Source of the DNA: Crotalaria pallida
Taxonomy: Eukaryota > Streptophyta > Magnoliopsida > Fabales > Fabaceae
Length of the DNA stretch: 64,000 nt
Reading direction: 5' to 3'
Assembly (NCBI GenBank): GCA_037953625.1
Contig: CM075652.1
Span: forward strand, 55,049,501-55,113,500
Each line of letters starts with the position of its first letter. Position 1 is the first letter of the stretch. Made by a program: the position numbers and the translations under genes. A model generated the notes under the pieces. That model did not search any database, was not told the origin of the DNA, and worked only from the letters and a program-made list of their open reading frames with translations. Shown one piece after another: positions 11,346-22,114 of the stretch.

Positions 11346-12919
11346 TGTTGGAAACCAACAAGCGGGCTAAGCAAATACTAGAGGGGGGGTGAATAGTATT
11401 TTGAAGCACTAATACCAAATATTTCGATTGATAATTGAAGAATGGAGCTAAGACTGAATTTTCTGGAATCAGACACAAAAGACTCGAGTCTTTTGTGAAA
11501 TACTCGAGTTTTTCAGGATGAACAACTCGAGTCTTTTCTGAAATACTCGAGTTTTTCCTATCAGATAGCAGAAAGACCAGAAACGAAAATTCAGCAATTT
11601 AACTCAAATCAATTCAATAATAAACAGGAACTTATCCAACAGAATAGCAAGTAATCTAAATAACTTTTAACACAAAGATTCCTTGAACTTGCTACCTAAT
11701 TGTATAAATCCTAATTGATTGAAATGACTTAAGTCTATTGAGCTAGAAAGTAGATTAAAAGCAATAAACCAACACTCAAGCAATTTTATCCTGGTTCACT
11801 CCAACAATGAGCTACATCCAGTCCTCCTAATCACTTAGGAGTTTCTACTAATAATCAAATTGTTAGAAATTACAAAGGATTGCTTGAGAATGGCCTCACT
11901 CAACCTAACCCTTTCAAGAGTGTACCAAACTCTTGATTTCTACCCCAATTTGATTCCGGTGATTGAAGAACTCTTCACAAAGCTTCCTTGAACTCCCTTC
12001 AAGAAACTCCACCGGGCTAGGAACCTCCTAGTCTTGTGCTTGAGAACCTCTCAAGACTTCCAACACCCTAAGCCACTTAGGGTTTGCTTGGGAACAATCC
12101 AAGACTTTGAATAATCAAGCTTTTTGTATGTGTATTACTAATCTCACAATGGATTAGCACAAATAAGCACAGCTCAATGTAAGAATTGAGGCCTAAAACT
12201 CAACTTGGAATAAAATGACAATATGAGTGAAAAGTTGAGCTTTTTGGGAATTAACACTTGAGAAGAGGAAATTAAGAAAGCTTGAATCAATATGATCTTG
12301 TTGTCTTGTTTGTTCTTGCACAAATTCAAAGAGAAATTTTACAATAAGGTTCTGAATTGCTCTCTTTTGTTGGATGAGACTCAAATGCCCTCAATTGGGT
12401 TTTTGAGTTTCTCCAACGTTCATTTTTGCTGACTGGACAAAAATACTCGAGTCTTTTGGTAAAAACTCGAGTCTTTTTGGTCGGTCACGAGTGAATTGGT
12501 GCACGAACAAGACTAACGGTCATATTTGCTGACCTGGCAAAAATACTCGAGTTTTTCTACAAATACTCGAGTGTATACTCGAGTCTTTTTCAAAATACTC
12601 GAGTATTTTGATCAGATATGGGAAAAATTATTTTTCAATTTTATTTTTCCTCTCAAGTATTAATTTTTGGTCAATCTCAACTTAATAAACATATAAAAAT
12701 TTATTCCTAGAAGAGACTAACTATTTCTACCCACTCTCAACCACTCTCAACATAAATTAGAAATTTACAATTAATATTTGATTGAGAATGATTGGGCACT
12801 TGTCTTCTTTTCTTGACTTCTTGTTGATGTTGATGTTGCAATATCTTCAAGGCATGATTTGTTAATTATTTTGTCATCATCAAAACATAATCCACATAAT
12901 TAGGAGCATTGAATTCACA
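11346..12919 (-). repeat. 3' LTR of the copia element
   Basis: On the minus strand it starts TGTGAATTCAATGCTCC and ends GGTTTCCAACA. It contains 10 copies of the palindrome ACTCGAGT in two clusters (about 11,480-11,555 and 12,444-12,612). Its small ORFs (for example 12,193-12,384 minus, duplicated exactly in the other LTR) have no known domain. Confidence 0.95.
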
Positions 12920-13481
12920 ATCTCCCCCTTTTTGGTGATGACAAAATAATTAACACTTGATCCATTTGTTAAGCTTGATCCACTTGAAAATGCAACTCCC
13001 CCTCACTATATGATACTTTTCACCTATCTAAAAATTCAGCTTGAGCAAGATGTTATGACAATTTAATTTTAGCACCAAGCCTATGGTATTAGAGAATTTA
13101 ACAATTATCAGAGTATATACCATAATTAAAGAATTTTAGGTGCAACAATATCAAGACAAGTGTATAATATCTCTCCCCCTTTTTGTCATACGCCAAAAAG
13201 ATCAAGGGAGGAGAGGTGCATAATCGGAAAACCCCATAACCAACTATGCAAATAAAACGGAGATATAATAACGATAAAGAGCTCCCCCTGAAGCTTTGCA
13301 CAAGCATCATAATGAAGACCAAATTCATTAACATAAAAACATCATAAAAGGTCCAAATCAAAGGTGCAATAATAAACCCAAAGTCTCAAAACACCAAGTT
13401 CTCAAAATACAGAAAATGTAACAAAGACCAATCATGATAAAAACAGAATGAAAACTAAGATAAAATCCAAAAGCAGCAGCA
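12920..13481 (-). other. Polypurine tract and untranslated region between ORF3 and 3' LTR
   Basis: On the minus strand, AAAAAGGGGGAGAT (about 12,920-12,934) directly precedes the LTR start and is the polypurine tract. A second purine run of similar form lies near 13,173-13,188. The rest, up to the ORF3 end, shows no coding signal. Confidence 0.75.
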
Positions 13482-14749
13482 TCAAAACATGGAAGGAGCT
13501 GGATCATCTGAAGGAGGATAAAATCGAGAGAAGGCCGCCATCATCTCATCAAACCGGCGGTGCATCTCCCCTGACTGCTGGTCCAGGCGGGCATTAATCT
13601 GGGCCGAGAATAAAACATGGCAGACTCTGCACTCATTCTAGTGTCTAGGCTAACAAAATCATCACGCTGGGCGTCCATAGCATGCACAAGGGAGTCCATT
13701 CTCCCATCTAAAGTGTCCAGACGTGTGATCACATTCTCTCTCCAGCCCGAGTTGTCAAACCCAGATTGAGATCCAGCGAAGTCATCAAAGTTAATCTGAT
13801 CAATAGGATCCCCTTCTTCAGCCTGGGCAAATGCAGCAGCTTCCTCTTCCATCTGATGGGCATCCATCCCCTGTTGAGCTGCCACATTTGCAACCCTCTC
13901 TAGCTCAGCAATATCAGATCGGTACAAGTATTGGCCAGAGGGTTCATGGAATGCCATGTCCTGGTGACTCAAGGTGCCTTTGTTGAGGCAATGCTGGTTC
14001 ACATGAAGAGTCTTTTTCTCTTCATTGCGTGGGATAGACACCTTGAAGTAACTCAACAGATAACAAACATGCATGGCATAGGGCAGGGTTTTTGGGTGTT
14101 TGGACTTAGCAGCAAGGAGCATTCTATCCAAAATTATGCGACTCCAGTTCAGCTTCTCATTGTTCAGGATGGCACTAAGAAGCCTAAGTTCATTGTTTGT
14201 GGGTTTGGCATAATTGGGTGAGGTTTGAGGCACTAATTGATGACAAACAATATAATGCAACACCCTAGATTGGACAGTCATGTATGAGGAATGCTTAACT
14301 CCATCGGTCCATACACGACCGGGGCGCAAACAACTTTGAAAAATGCCGTCCGCATCGGCCTTTAGAGAATTGTCCCCGTGACGTGTTGTCCCAAAAGCAA
14401 CAAAAAGGTCCTTAGCGCTAATTTTGAATCGAACACCCTCAACCATTGTTTCTATGACATTGTCCTTTAGCCTAAGGTTTGCATAGAATGTTCTAACTAA
14501 CCTAGGATATATAGGTCCATGAAATTCCAGAAATTGAATCAGTTTCTGATATCTAAGGTTAGTAACAAAATGGAAACCCTTACTCTCAAGGAAAGTACTA
14601 TTGATCCATGTGATTACTCCGAATTCTCTGGTGGCAAAGCCTTCCATCCTTTCCAAGCGTTCATCCTCTTGATAGTAGTCGGAAATTTCCTCCTCGGAAG
14701 ATGAGTCAGCAATCCTTACTCTCTTTCCTTTGCCAGATGAAGAAGCCAT
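13482..14749 (-). CDS. Copia ORF3, putative plant transposon protein in envelope position (frameshifted near its end)
   Basis: The start at 14,749 gives MASSSGKGKRVRIADSSSEEE, a basic then acidic head. Next comes a globular part with GPIYPRLVRTFYANLRL and VEGVRFKISAKDLFVAFG, resembling the 'putative plant transposon protein' family found in legume retroelements. The annotated frame runs 402 aa to a stop at 13,541. Near 13,615 a different frame continues as VLFSAQINARLDQQSGEMHR... to a TGA at 13,482-13,484, preceded in the main frame by a heptad-rich stretch (RLDTLDGRMDSLVHAM). This suggests one base was lost. No signal peptide or membrane segment is seen, so an envelope role is not supported. 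Function unknown. Confidence 0.7.
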
Positions 14750-15614
14750 AGATGAATTGATGTGAAAATAGGAGTTTTTGAAATTAGGGTTTTAAAAGGG
14801 GGTGACGGATTTGAGGTTGAAAAGTGTTGAAATTTGTTGAAATAATGGTAGAAAAGTGATTAGAGGATGTAAAACTAGTAAGATTTGGCAAAAATTTGAG
14901 TAAAAACGGAGTTTTGAGGAGAGAGATATGAGAAAACCGAGAGAGAAGAGAAAGGGGTTCGTGAAACTCGAGTTTGTGGGGGCTGGAGAATATATAAACA
15001 CGCCAAAAAACTCGAGTATATTCAACAATACTCGAGTTGTTCGTTACAAAATACTCGAGTATTTGAGAATATACTCGAGTCGTTCATGACTCAGCCCAGA
15101 TTTCCCCAGAAAACTCGAGTAAAAATTGAAAAACTCGACTGTGGTCCGAAAGTTCAATTTTCAGGAAAACGCAAAATACTCGAGTTTTCGGAAAATACTC
15201 GAGTTTGGTCTGAAAGTTCAAAAAATTGGGGGTTTCGAAAGACTCGAGTATTTTGAAAAATACTCGAGTTTTTTTGATAAAGACTCGAGTGTTTTTAGAA
15301 ACACTCGAGTATTTTTATCAGACCCTGATTAAAAACTTTTTCAATTTAAAACTGATTTAATTTTGAATTAAAATACTCGAGTGTTTTTGGAAAAACTCGA
15401 GTATTTTGACAGAACAGAAAATAAAAACTCAGTTTTAAAAGACCAAACACAAATCAAACACAAATGCTTCACTACCAACTTGGAATACAGTACAGAATCA
15501 CACACAATTAACATATACAATTTCAAATATCATCAAGGACAATTTAACTAAGAATCAATAACACATTAGAGTAAGACTAATATGGTGATTTTCCAAAAAT
15601 GACACACAATGCAA
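14750..15614 (-). promoter_or_regulatory. Region between pol and ORF3 with 14 ACTCGAGT palindromes; candidate internal promoter
   Basis: This 865 bp region lies between the pol stop and the ORF3 start. It holds 14 copies of ACTCGAGT (about 14,964-15,405), each usually set in AAAATACTCGAGTATTTT-like contexts. On the minus strand, downstream of the array, comes GTTTATATATTC (about 14,989-15,000, TATA-like), then a CT-rich stretch (about 14,890-14,960), then the ORF3 start. That order resembles a plant core promoter. The same octamer is present 10 times in each LTR. Promoter activity is inferred. Confidence 0.5.
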
Positions 15615-18600
15615 TTAGCCTATATTAGCTTCATCTAAAATACCAAGTTCTCTCCTAATATGATAAAAGGTGTCCCTTGGTAGAGGTTTTGTAAAAATGT
15701 CGGCTAATTGATTTGTGGTACTAACAAATTCAATTGTGCAATCACCCTTTTGTACATGATCTCTTAAAAAATGATGTCTTATTTCAATGTGTTTAGTTCT
15801 TGAGTGATACACCGGATTCTTAGTCAAATTGATTGCACTCGTGTTATCGCATCTAATCGGAATATTTTCAAGTTTCAAACCAAAATCCGATAATTGTTGT
15901 TTCATCCATAACAGTTGAGCACAACAACTACCGGCTGCGATATATTCCGCTTCGGCGGTAGAAAGAGCGACACAAGCTTGCTTTTTAGAAAACCATGACA
16001 CCAATGAACTTCCCAAGAAATGGCAAGTACCACTGGTGCTTTTGCGATCAAGCTTGCATCCCGCGAAGTCGGAATCCGAGTAACCAACTAAACTAAGATT
16101 GGCATCAGCAGGATACCATAAACCAGTGTTAATTGTTCCTTTTAGATACTTAAATATATGTTTAACCGTGGATAGGTGAGATTCTTTAGGATTAGCTTGA
16201 AATCTAGCACACATGCATACACTAAACATAATATCCGGTCTAGATGCAGTGAGATATAGGAGACTACCTATCATACCCCTATACTTACTAACATCAACCG
16301 GTGTACCTTGTTCATCCTTGTCTAGGTAGCATGATGTGCTCATTGGAGTGTAGGCTTCCTTGCACTTGTCCAATCCGAATTTCTCAAGGAGCTCTTTGAA
16401 ATATTTCCCTTGATGCACAAAAATCCCCTCCTTGACTTGCTTTATTTGTAAGCCTAGGAAGAACTTGAGTTCTCCCATCATTGACATTTCAAATTCCTTT
16501 TTCATCAAATTTGAAAACTTTCTACAAAGAGACACGTTAGTAGCACCGAAAATGATATCATCAACATAGATTTGTACTAACAAAATGTCATCCTTGGTTT
16601 TATAAATAAATAATGTATTATCAACCTTCCCTCTTTGAAACTTGTTTTCTAATAGAAAGGAACTCAATCGATCATACCAAGCTCTAGGAGCTTGTTTCAA
16701 TCCATAGAGTGCCTTTTTCAATTTATAAACATGGTTTGGAAATTCACTATTTTCAAAACCGGGGGGTTGTTTGACATACACTTCTTCATTTATAAACCCA
16801 TTCAAGAAAGCACTTTTAACATCCATTTGATATAAAGTGAATTTCATGATTGAAGCATAAGCAAGTAAAATTCGGATTGCTTCAAGACGTGCAACCGGAG
16901 CAAAGGTCTCATCATAATCGATACCTTCCTCTTGGTTGTACCCTTGAGCTACTAGTCTAGCTTTGTTTCTTATAATCAACCCGGATTCATCAAGTTTGTT
17001 TCTATAAATCCATTTAGTACCAATTATGGTATGATCATCGGGTTTAGGGACTAGATCCCAAACTTCATTTCTTTCAAATTGGTTTAATTCTTCTTGCATA
17101 GCAAGAACCCAATGATCATCCTCAATGGCCTTTTTAATTGAATCGGGTTCAATTTGAGAAACAAATGAGACATAGTGGCAAATGTTTTGAATAGACCTAC
17201 GAGTAAGTACTCCCTTTGACATATCTCCTATGACTTTGTCTATAGGATGAGCCTTGACCGATTTCCAAGTTGGAGGAAGTTCTTCCCTTACTTCTCCTTC
17301 ATCAACTTTTGAATTCTCTCTCTCTTTTTCTTCTTTTGAAAAGACAATGTCATCTTCACTAGCATCACATAAAACACTATCTTCTTTTGAAGACTCATTA
17401 AAAACCACATGAATTGATTCCTCAATAGTTAAAGTTCTTTTATTGAAAATTCTATAAGCTTTACTATGAGAAGAATAGCCTAAAAATATGCCTTCATCGG
17501 ATTTGGAATCAAACTTGCCAAGGTGTTCTTTTCCATTATTTAAAACAAAAACTTGGCATCCGAAGACATGAAAATGAGATATATTTGGCTTTCTTCCCTT
17601 GTAAAGTTCATAGGGGGTTTTATCCAAAGAGGGCCTTATCAAAATATGATTTAAAACATAACAAGCCGTATTGACGGCATCGGCCCAAAAATATTGAGGT
17701 ACTTGAGAATCATTTAACATGGTTCTAGCAAGTTCCTCTAGCACCCTATTTTTCCGCTCTACCACTCCGTTTTGTTCCGGAGTCCTTGGTGCGGAAAATT
17801 GATGCTCAATACCATTTTTAGCACAAAATCTATCAAATTTGTGGTTTTCGAATTCACCACCATGATCGGTTCGAATAATAATTACTTTTTGATTTACTTG
17901 GTTTTGCAAAAGTTTGACATGATGTTTAAAAGATTTGTAGGTCTCACTCTTAGTAGTTAAAAATAAAGTCCAAGTAAACCTAGAGAAGTCATCAACAATC
18001 ACCAATGCATAATAGTTGCCACCAAAGCTTTTTACTTGTGATGGTCCAAACAAGTCCATATGAAGCATTTCTAATGGTCTTGATGTGGACATCATCATTT
18101 TTGATCCAAAGGTGTTTTTAGTTTGTTTACATTTCTTGCAAGGAGAACAAACACCTTCAATAGAAAAATTTAGCTTTGGTAAACCAACTACAAGATCTTT
18201 AGATTGTATTTTCTTCAATTGGTTTACATTAATATGAGCGGTCCTACGATGCCATAACCAAGTGTCATTTTCTTTGCTCACTAAACAAGTAGAGACCAAA
18301 GAAGTGACTTTGTTCAAATCAACTAAGTAAGTATTATTTGACCTTCTACCAACAAATTTGATTGATTCATCTTTGTCACTTTTAATGAGGCAATGGGTAG
18401 AGGTAAAAACTACATGATTACCAACATCACATAATTGGCTTATGCTCAAGAGATTATGTTCTAATCCTTGAACATAGAGCACATTATCAATAATCAAGTT
18501 TGAAGAGTTTCCGATTTTACCAATACCAAGGATTTTGCCTTTGTTGTTGTCCCCATAAGTGACATAACCCTTTTCCTTTGGAGTAAGCTCAATGAAGTGC

Positions 18601-18674
18601 CGCTTATCTCCCGTCATGTGCTTCGAACATCCACTATCAAGATACCACAATTTTTTTCCCGTTCGAAGACACAC
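15615..18674 (-). CDS. Copia pol polyprotein: protease, integrase, reverse transcriptase, RNase H
   Basis: An open frame of 1,019 codons without interruption. In order: protease (WYLDSGCSKHMTGD, residues about 10-23); integrase zinc finger (WHRRTAHI...CKKCKQ); catalytic core DDE (LHMDLFGP, RTDHGGEFEN, PEQNGVVERKN); copia reverse transcriptase (YQMDVKSAFLNG, KKALYGLKQAPRAWY, QIYVDDIIFGAT); RNase H (GYSDSDFAGCKLDRKSTSG, ALSTAEAEY, NPVYHSRTKHIEIRHHFLRD). The frame opens with GTG at 18,674 directly after an in-frame TAG and lies in a different frame from gag, whose stop is at 18,688-18,690. Expression must use frameshifting, splicing or re-initiation. All catalytic motifs appear whole. Confidence 0.95.
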   Translation of the reverse strand: MCLRTGKKLWYLDSGCSKHMTGDKRHFIELTPKEKGYVTYGDNNKGKILGIGKIGNSSNLIIDNVLYVQGLEHNLLSISQLCDVGNHVVFTSTHCLIKSDKDESIKFVGRRSNNTYLVDLNKVTSLVSTCLVSKENDTWLWHRRTAHINVNQLKKIQSKDLVVGLPKLNFSIEGVCSPCKKCKQTKNTFGSKMMMSTSRPLEMLHMDLFGPSQVKSFGGNYYALVIVDDFSRFTWTLFLTTKSETYKSFKHHVKLLQNQVNQKVIIIRTDHGGEFENHKFDRFCAKNGIEHQFSAPRTPEQNGVVERKNRVLEELARTMLNDSQVPQYFWADAVNTACYVLNHILIRPSLDKTPYELYKGRKPNISHFHVFGCQVFVLNNGKEHLGKFDSKSDEGIFLGYSSHSKAYRIFNKRTLTIEESIHVVFNESSKEDSVLCDASEDDIVFSKEEKERENSKVDEGEVREELPPTWKSVKAHPIDKVIGDMSKGVLTRRSIQNICHYVSFVSQIEPDSIKKAIEDDHWVLAMQEELNQFERNEVWDLVPKPDDHTIIGTKWIYRNKLDESGLIIRNKARLVAQGYNQEEGIDYDETFAPVARLEAIRILLAYASIMKFTLYQMDVKSAFLNGFINEEVYVKQPPGFENSEFPNHVYKLKKALYGLKQAPRAWYDRLSSFLLENKFQRGKVDNTLFIYKTKDDILLVQIYVDDIIFGATNVSLCRKFSNLMKKEFEMSMMGELKFFLGLQIKQVKEGIFVHQGKYFKELLEKFGLDKCKEAYTPMSTSCYLDKDEQGTPVDVSKYRGMIGSLLYLTASRPDIMFSVCMCARFQANPKESHLSTVKHIFKYLKGTINTGLWYPADANLSLVGYSDSDFAGCKLDRKSTSGTCHFLGSSLVSWFSKKQACVALSTAEAEYIAAGSCCAQLLWMKQQLSDFGLKLENIPIRCDNTSAINLTKNPVYHSRTKHIEIRHHFLRDHVQKGDCTIEFVSTTNQLADIFTKPLPRDTFYHIRRELGILDEANIG

Positions 18675-18687
18675 CTACAAAATGAAA

Positions 18688-20466
18688 TCACTTGTTCACT
18701 TTGGGTACCCAAACAATGTTGGGTCCCTTAGGGTTAGTGTTGGGACTTTCTCCCTTCTTAATCCACATATAAGTGCCCTTTTTCATTTCAAACTTCTTAA
18801 TGTGGCACTCAATGTTGATATGTCCAACCTTTCCACAATAAGTACAAGTTGGTCTCTTTGATGAATTTTTCTTAGAAAATGTTCCAACCACCTTGTACTT
18901 TTTGTTCGTTTTATGAACATATCCTAAACCGGTTTTGTTGTGATTATGTCTTTGAGAGTTCAGCAACCGGTTGAGGTTTCTATCACTATGTGAGATTGTG
19001 AGTTTGTTTTTCAACTCTTTCACTTCTTTTTCAAGTTCATCACATCTCTCACATGGAGTGATAATCTCCTCATGATTTGCACAATCACTTTGATGACTAG
19101 AATTAATAAGTTCCAAGGATTCATTTTGAAGTTTCAACTCATTTATAGATTTTTGCAATTCATCAATTTCATGTTGAAACTCCAAAATTTTCTTTCCTTT
19201 TTCCTTATTAATTTTAGCAAGCCTTTTAAATTGAATTAACATTTCATTGTAGGCTTCTTGCAAATCATCATATGAAATGGAGTTTGAAGATGAACAAGAA
19301 GAGCTAGAGGTTACCTCATCATCACTTTCACTCATGCCATGATTAGCTCTTGATGAGGACTCATGATTGTTCTTGGCCATGAGACAAAGGTTTGCATTTT
19401 CATCACCGGAACTACTTGAAGATGATTCATTGCTCTTCTCCGGTGCATCCCAAACAATGTATGCACGCTTCCCTTTGGTCTCTTGGGTCTTCTTGTCATT
19501 CTTCTTCAAGAATGTGGCACATTCCATTCTTATGTGACCAACCCCTCCACATTCATGACACTTAACTCCATCATTGGTACTCTTTTCTCTTTGTTTGGAG
19601 TCTTTGGTTCTCTTGAAATTGGATGAAGATCCACCTTTCTTCCCTTTGAAAAATTTGTTGAATCTTTTCACAAACATCCCAAATTCTTCTTGATTTGGTT
19701 CACCATCGGAATCTCCACTTGTAGAGCATTCTTCAACTTCTTTTGTAGCTTTAGTTGAAGCTTTGAGTGCTATGCCCTTTTTCTTTTTGTCCGATTCCTC
19801 ATGCATCCCAAGTCTTGTAAGCTCCATCTCATGCTCTTGGAGTTTGCCAAACAAAATGGCTAAGTCCATGCTATTTATGTCTCTAGATTCCTTGATGGCG
19901 GTTACCTTGGGTTGCCAACTCCTATCAAGACATCTTAGAATTTTGTTAGTAGTTTCACCATTGCGAAATACTTTTCCCAAGGAAATCAAATGATTAACAA
20001 TGTGAGAGAATCGCCTTTGCAAGTCACTAATGGTTTCATTTGGCAACATGTGGAACAATTCATATTCGTGAGTTAGAGAATTCAATCTTGCATCTCTAAC
20101 CTCACTTGTTCCCTCATGTGTGACTTGCAAAGTATCCCACATTTCTTTTGCCGATTTACATTGGGAAACTCTATAAAATTCATCATGGGATAAGGCCGAA
20201 AAGATGATGTTTTTAGCTTTTAAATCAAATGAAACTTTTCTCTTTTCATCATCATTCCAACTACTCCTTGGAATTTCAACAATTTCATCATTTATTTTCT
20301 TTTTGGGAATGAAAGGACCGTTTTCAATTGCATCCCAAATATCCATATCAATTGCTTCAATAAAAACTTTCATGCGAGTTTTCCAATAAACATATCCTTC
20401 ACCATTAAATAGTGGAGGACGGTTTATTGAAGCTCCTTCTCCACCAAAGTTATTGCTAGAGCCCAT
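18688..20466 (-). CDS. Copia gag polyprotein
   Basis: Likely starts at ATG 20,466 (MGSSNNFGGEG), though the frame stays open upstream through the primer-binding site into the LTR (to 20,565). It has the copia gag domain (PPLFNGEGYVYWKTRMKVFI, AIENGPFIP, DTLQVTHEGTSEVRDARL, YELFHMLPNETI). A CCHC knuckle (CHECGGVGHIRMEC), a serine- and acid-rich stretch, a long coiled-coil-like part (FKRLAKINKEKGKKILEFQH) and a second CCHC (CTYCGKVGHINIEC) follow. The stop TGA at 18,688-18,690 separates it from pol. It forms the particle and binds RNA. The frame is intact. Confidence 0.93.
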   Translation of the reverse strand: MGSSNNFGGEGASINRPPLFNGEGYVYWKTRMKVFIEAIDMDIWDAIENGPFIPKKKINDEIVEIPRSSWNDDEKRKVSFDLKAKNIIFSALSHDEFYRVSQCKSAKEMWDTLQVTHEGTSEVRDARLNSLTHEYELFHMLPNETISDLQRRFSHIVNHLISLGKVFRNGETTNKILRCLDRSWQPKVTAIKESRDINSMDLAILFGKLQEHEMELTRLGMHEESDKKKKGIALKASTKATKEVEECSTSGDSDGEPNQEEFGMFVKRFNKFFKGKKGGSSSNFKRTKDSKQREKSTNDGVKCHECGGVGHIRMECATFLKKNDKKTQETKGKRAYIVWDAPEKSNESSSSSSGDENANLCLMAKNNHESSSRANHGMSESDDEVTSSSSCSSSNSISYDDLQEAYNEMLIQFKRLAKINKEKGKKILEFQHEIDELQKSINELKLQNESLELINSSHQSDCANHEEIITPCERCDELEKEVKELKNKLTISHSDRNLNRLLNSQRHNHNKTGLGYVHKTNKKYKVVGTFSKKNSSKRPTCTYCGKVGHINIECHIKKFEMKKGTYMWIKKGESPNTNPKGPNIVWVPKVNK

Positions 20467-20522
20467 TAAGTTTCCAAAAGGATCTTTTTCGAAAAAGTTG
20501 TTACACTCGATCTTTCGACCGA

Positions 20523-20534
20523 GCTCTGATACCA
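20523..20534 (-). other. Primer-binding site of the copia element
   Basis: On the minus strand, TGGTATCAGAGC starts 2 bases after the 5' LTR. It matches the complement of plant initiator tRNA-Met exactly over these 12 bases. Confidence 0.92.
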
Positions 20535-20536
20535 CT

Positions 20537-22109
20537 TGTTGGAAACCAACAAGCGGGCTAAGCAAATACTAGAGGGGGGTGAATAGTATTTTGAAGCACT
20601 AATACCAAATATTTCGATTGATAATTGAAGAATGGAGCTAAGACTGAATTTTCTGGAATCAGACACAAAAGACTCGAGTCTTTTGTGAAATACTCGAGTT
20701 TTTCAGGATGAACAACTCGAGTCTTTTCTGAAATACTCGAGTTTTTCCTATCAGATAGCAGAAAGACCAGAAACGAAAATTCAGCAATTTAACTCAAATC
20801 AATTCAATAATAAACAGGAACTTATCCAACAGAATAGCAAGTAATCTAAATAACTTTTAACACAAAGATTCCTTGAACTTGCTACCTAATTGTATAAATC
20901 CTAATTGATTGAAATGACTTAAGTCTATTGAGCTAGAAAGTAGATTAAAAGCAATAAACCAACACTCAAGCAATTTTATCCTGGTTCACTCCAACAATGA
21001 GCTACATCCAGTCCTCCTAATCACTTAGGAGTTTCTACTAATAATCAAATTGTTAGAAATTACAAAGGATTGCTTGAGAATGGCCTCACTCAACCTAACC
21101 CTTTCAAGAGTGTACCAAACTCTTGATTTCTACCCCAATTTGATTCCGGTGATTGAAGAACTCTTCACAAAGCTTCCTTGAACTCCCTTCAAGAAACTCC
21201 ACCGGGCTAGGAACCTCCTAGTCTTGTGCTTGAGAACCTCTCAAGACTTCCAACACCCTAAGCCACTTAGGGTTTGCTTGGGAACAATCCAAGACTTTGA
21301 ATAATCAAGCTTTTTGTATGTGTATTACTAATCTCACAATGGATTAGCACAAATAAGCACAGCTCAATGTAAGAATTGAGGCCTAAAACTCAACTTGGAA
21401 TAAAATGACAATATGAGTGAAAAGTTGAGCTTTTTGGGAATTAACACTTGAGAAGAGGAAATTAAGAAAGCTTGAATCAATATGATCTTGTTGTCTTGTT
21501 TGTTCTTGCACAAATTCAAAGAGAAATTTTACAATAAGGTTCTGAATTGCTCTCTTTTGTTGGATGAGACTCAAATGCCCTCAATTGGGTTTTTGAGTTT
21601 CTCCAACGTTCATTTTTGCTGACTGGACAAAAATACTCGAGTCTTTTGGTAAAAACTCGAGTCTTTTTGGTCGGTCACGAGTGAATTGGTGCACGAACAA
21701 GACTAACGGTCATATTTGCTGACCTGGCAAAAATACTCGAGTTTTTCTACAAATACTCGAGTGTATACTCGAGTCTTTTTCAAAATACTCGAGTATTTTG
21801 ATCAGATATGGGAAAAATTATTTTTCAATTTTATTTTTCCTCTCAAGTATTAATTTTTGGTCAATCTCAACTTAATAAACATATAAAAATTTATTCCTAG
21901 AAGAGACTAACTATTTCTACCCACTCTCAACCACTCTCAACATAAATTAGAAATTTACAATTAATATTTGATTGAGAATGATTGGGCACTTGTCTTCTTT
22001 TCTTGACTTCTTGTTGATGTTGATGTTGCAATATCTTCAAGGCATGATTTGTTAATTATTTTGTCATCATCAAAACATAATCCACATAATTAGGAGCATT
22101 GAATTCACA
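20537..22109 (-). repeat. 5' LTR of the copia element
   Basis: Matches 11,346-12,919 essentially throughout and carries the same 10 ACTCGAGT sites. CGAAA follows at 22,110-22,114 as the right target duplication. Confidence 0.95.
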
Positions 22110-22114
22110 CGAAA

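Larger units (their letters stand above)
11346..22109 (-). mobile_element. Copia LTR retrotransposon, Sirevirus-like, nearly intact, with an extra ORF after pol
   Basis: LTRs 11,346-12,919 and 20,537-22,109 (1,574 and 1,573 bp) appear identical except for one G in a G-run. The 5 bp target duplication CGAAA is exact (11,341-11,345 and 22,110-22,114). In minus-strand order: 5' LTR, primer-binding site, gag, pol (protease, integrase, reverse transcriptase, RNase H), ORF3, polypurine tract, 3' LTR. An extra ORF in the envelope position is a Sirevirus trait. LTR identity implies a very recent insertion. It sits inside the terminal arm of MULE 2. Confidence 0.95.

Noticed and set aside
10935..11381. 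Plus-strand ORF of 148 codons
   Set aside because: It spans the junction of two transposon arms and runs into the copia LTR; proline-rich text from CCCCAAACCCC-type DNA.
12193..12384. 63-codon ORF identical at 21,383-21,574
   Set aside because: Identical only because it lies in both copia LTRs; no known domain or start context.
13541..14749. A true retroviral-type envelope in the copia element
   Set aside because: No signal peptide, no membrane segment and no furin-type site seen; the position alone is not enough.
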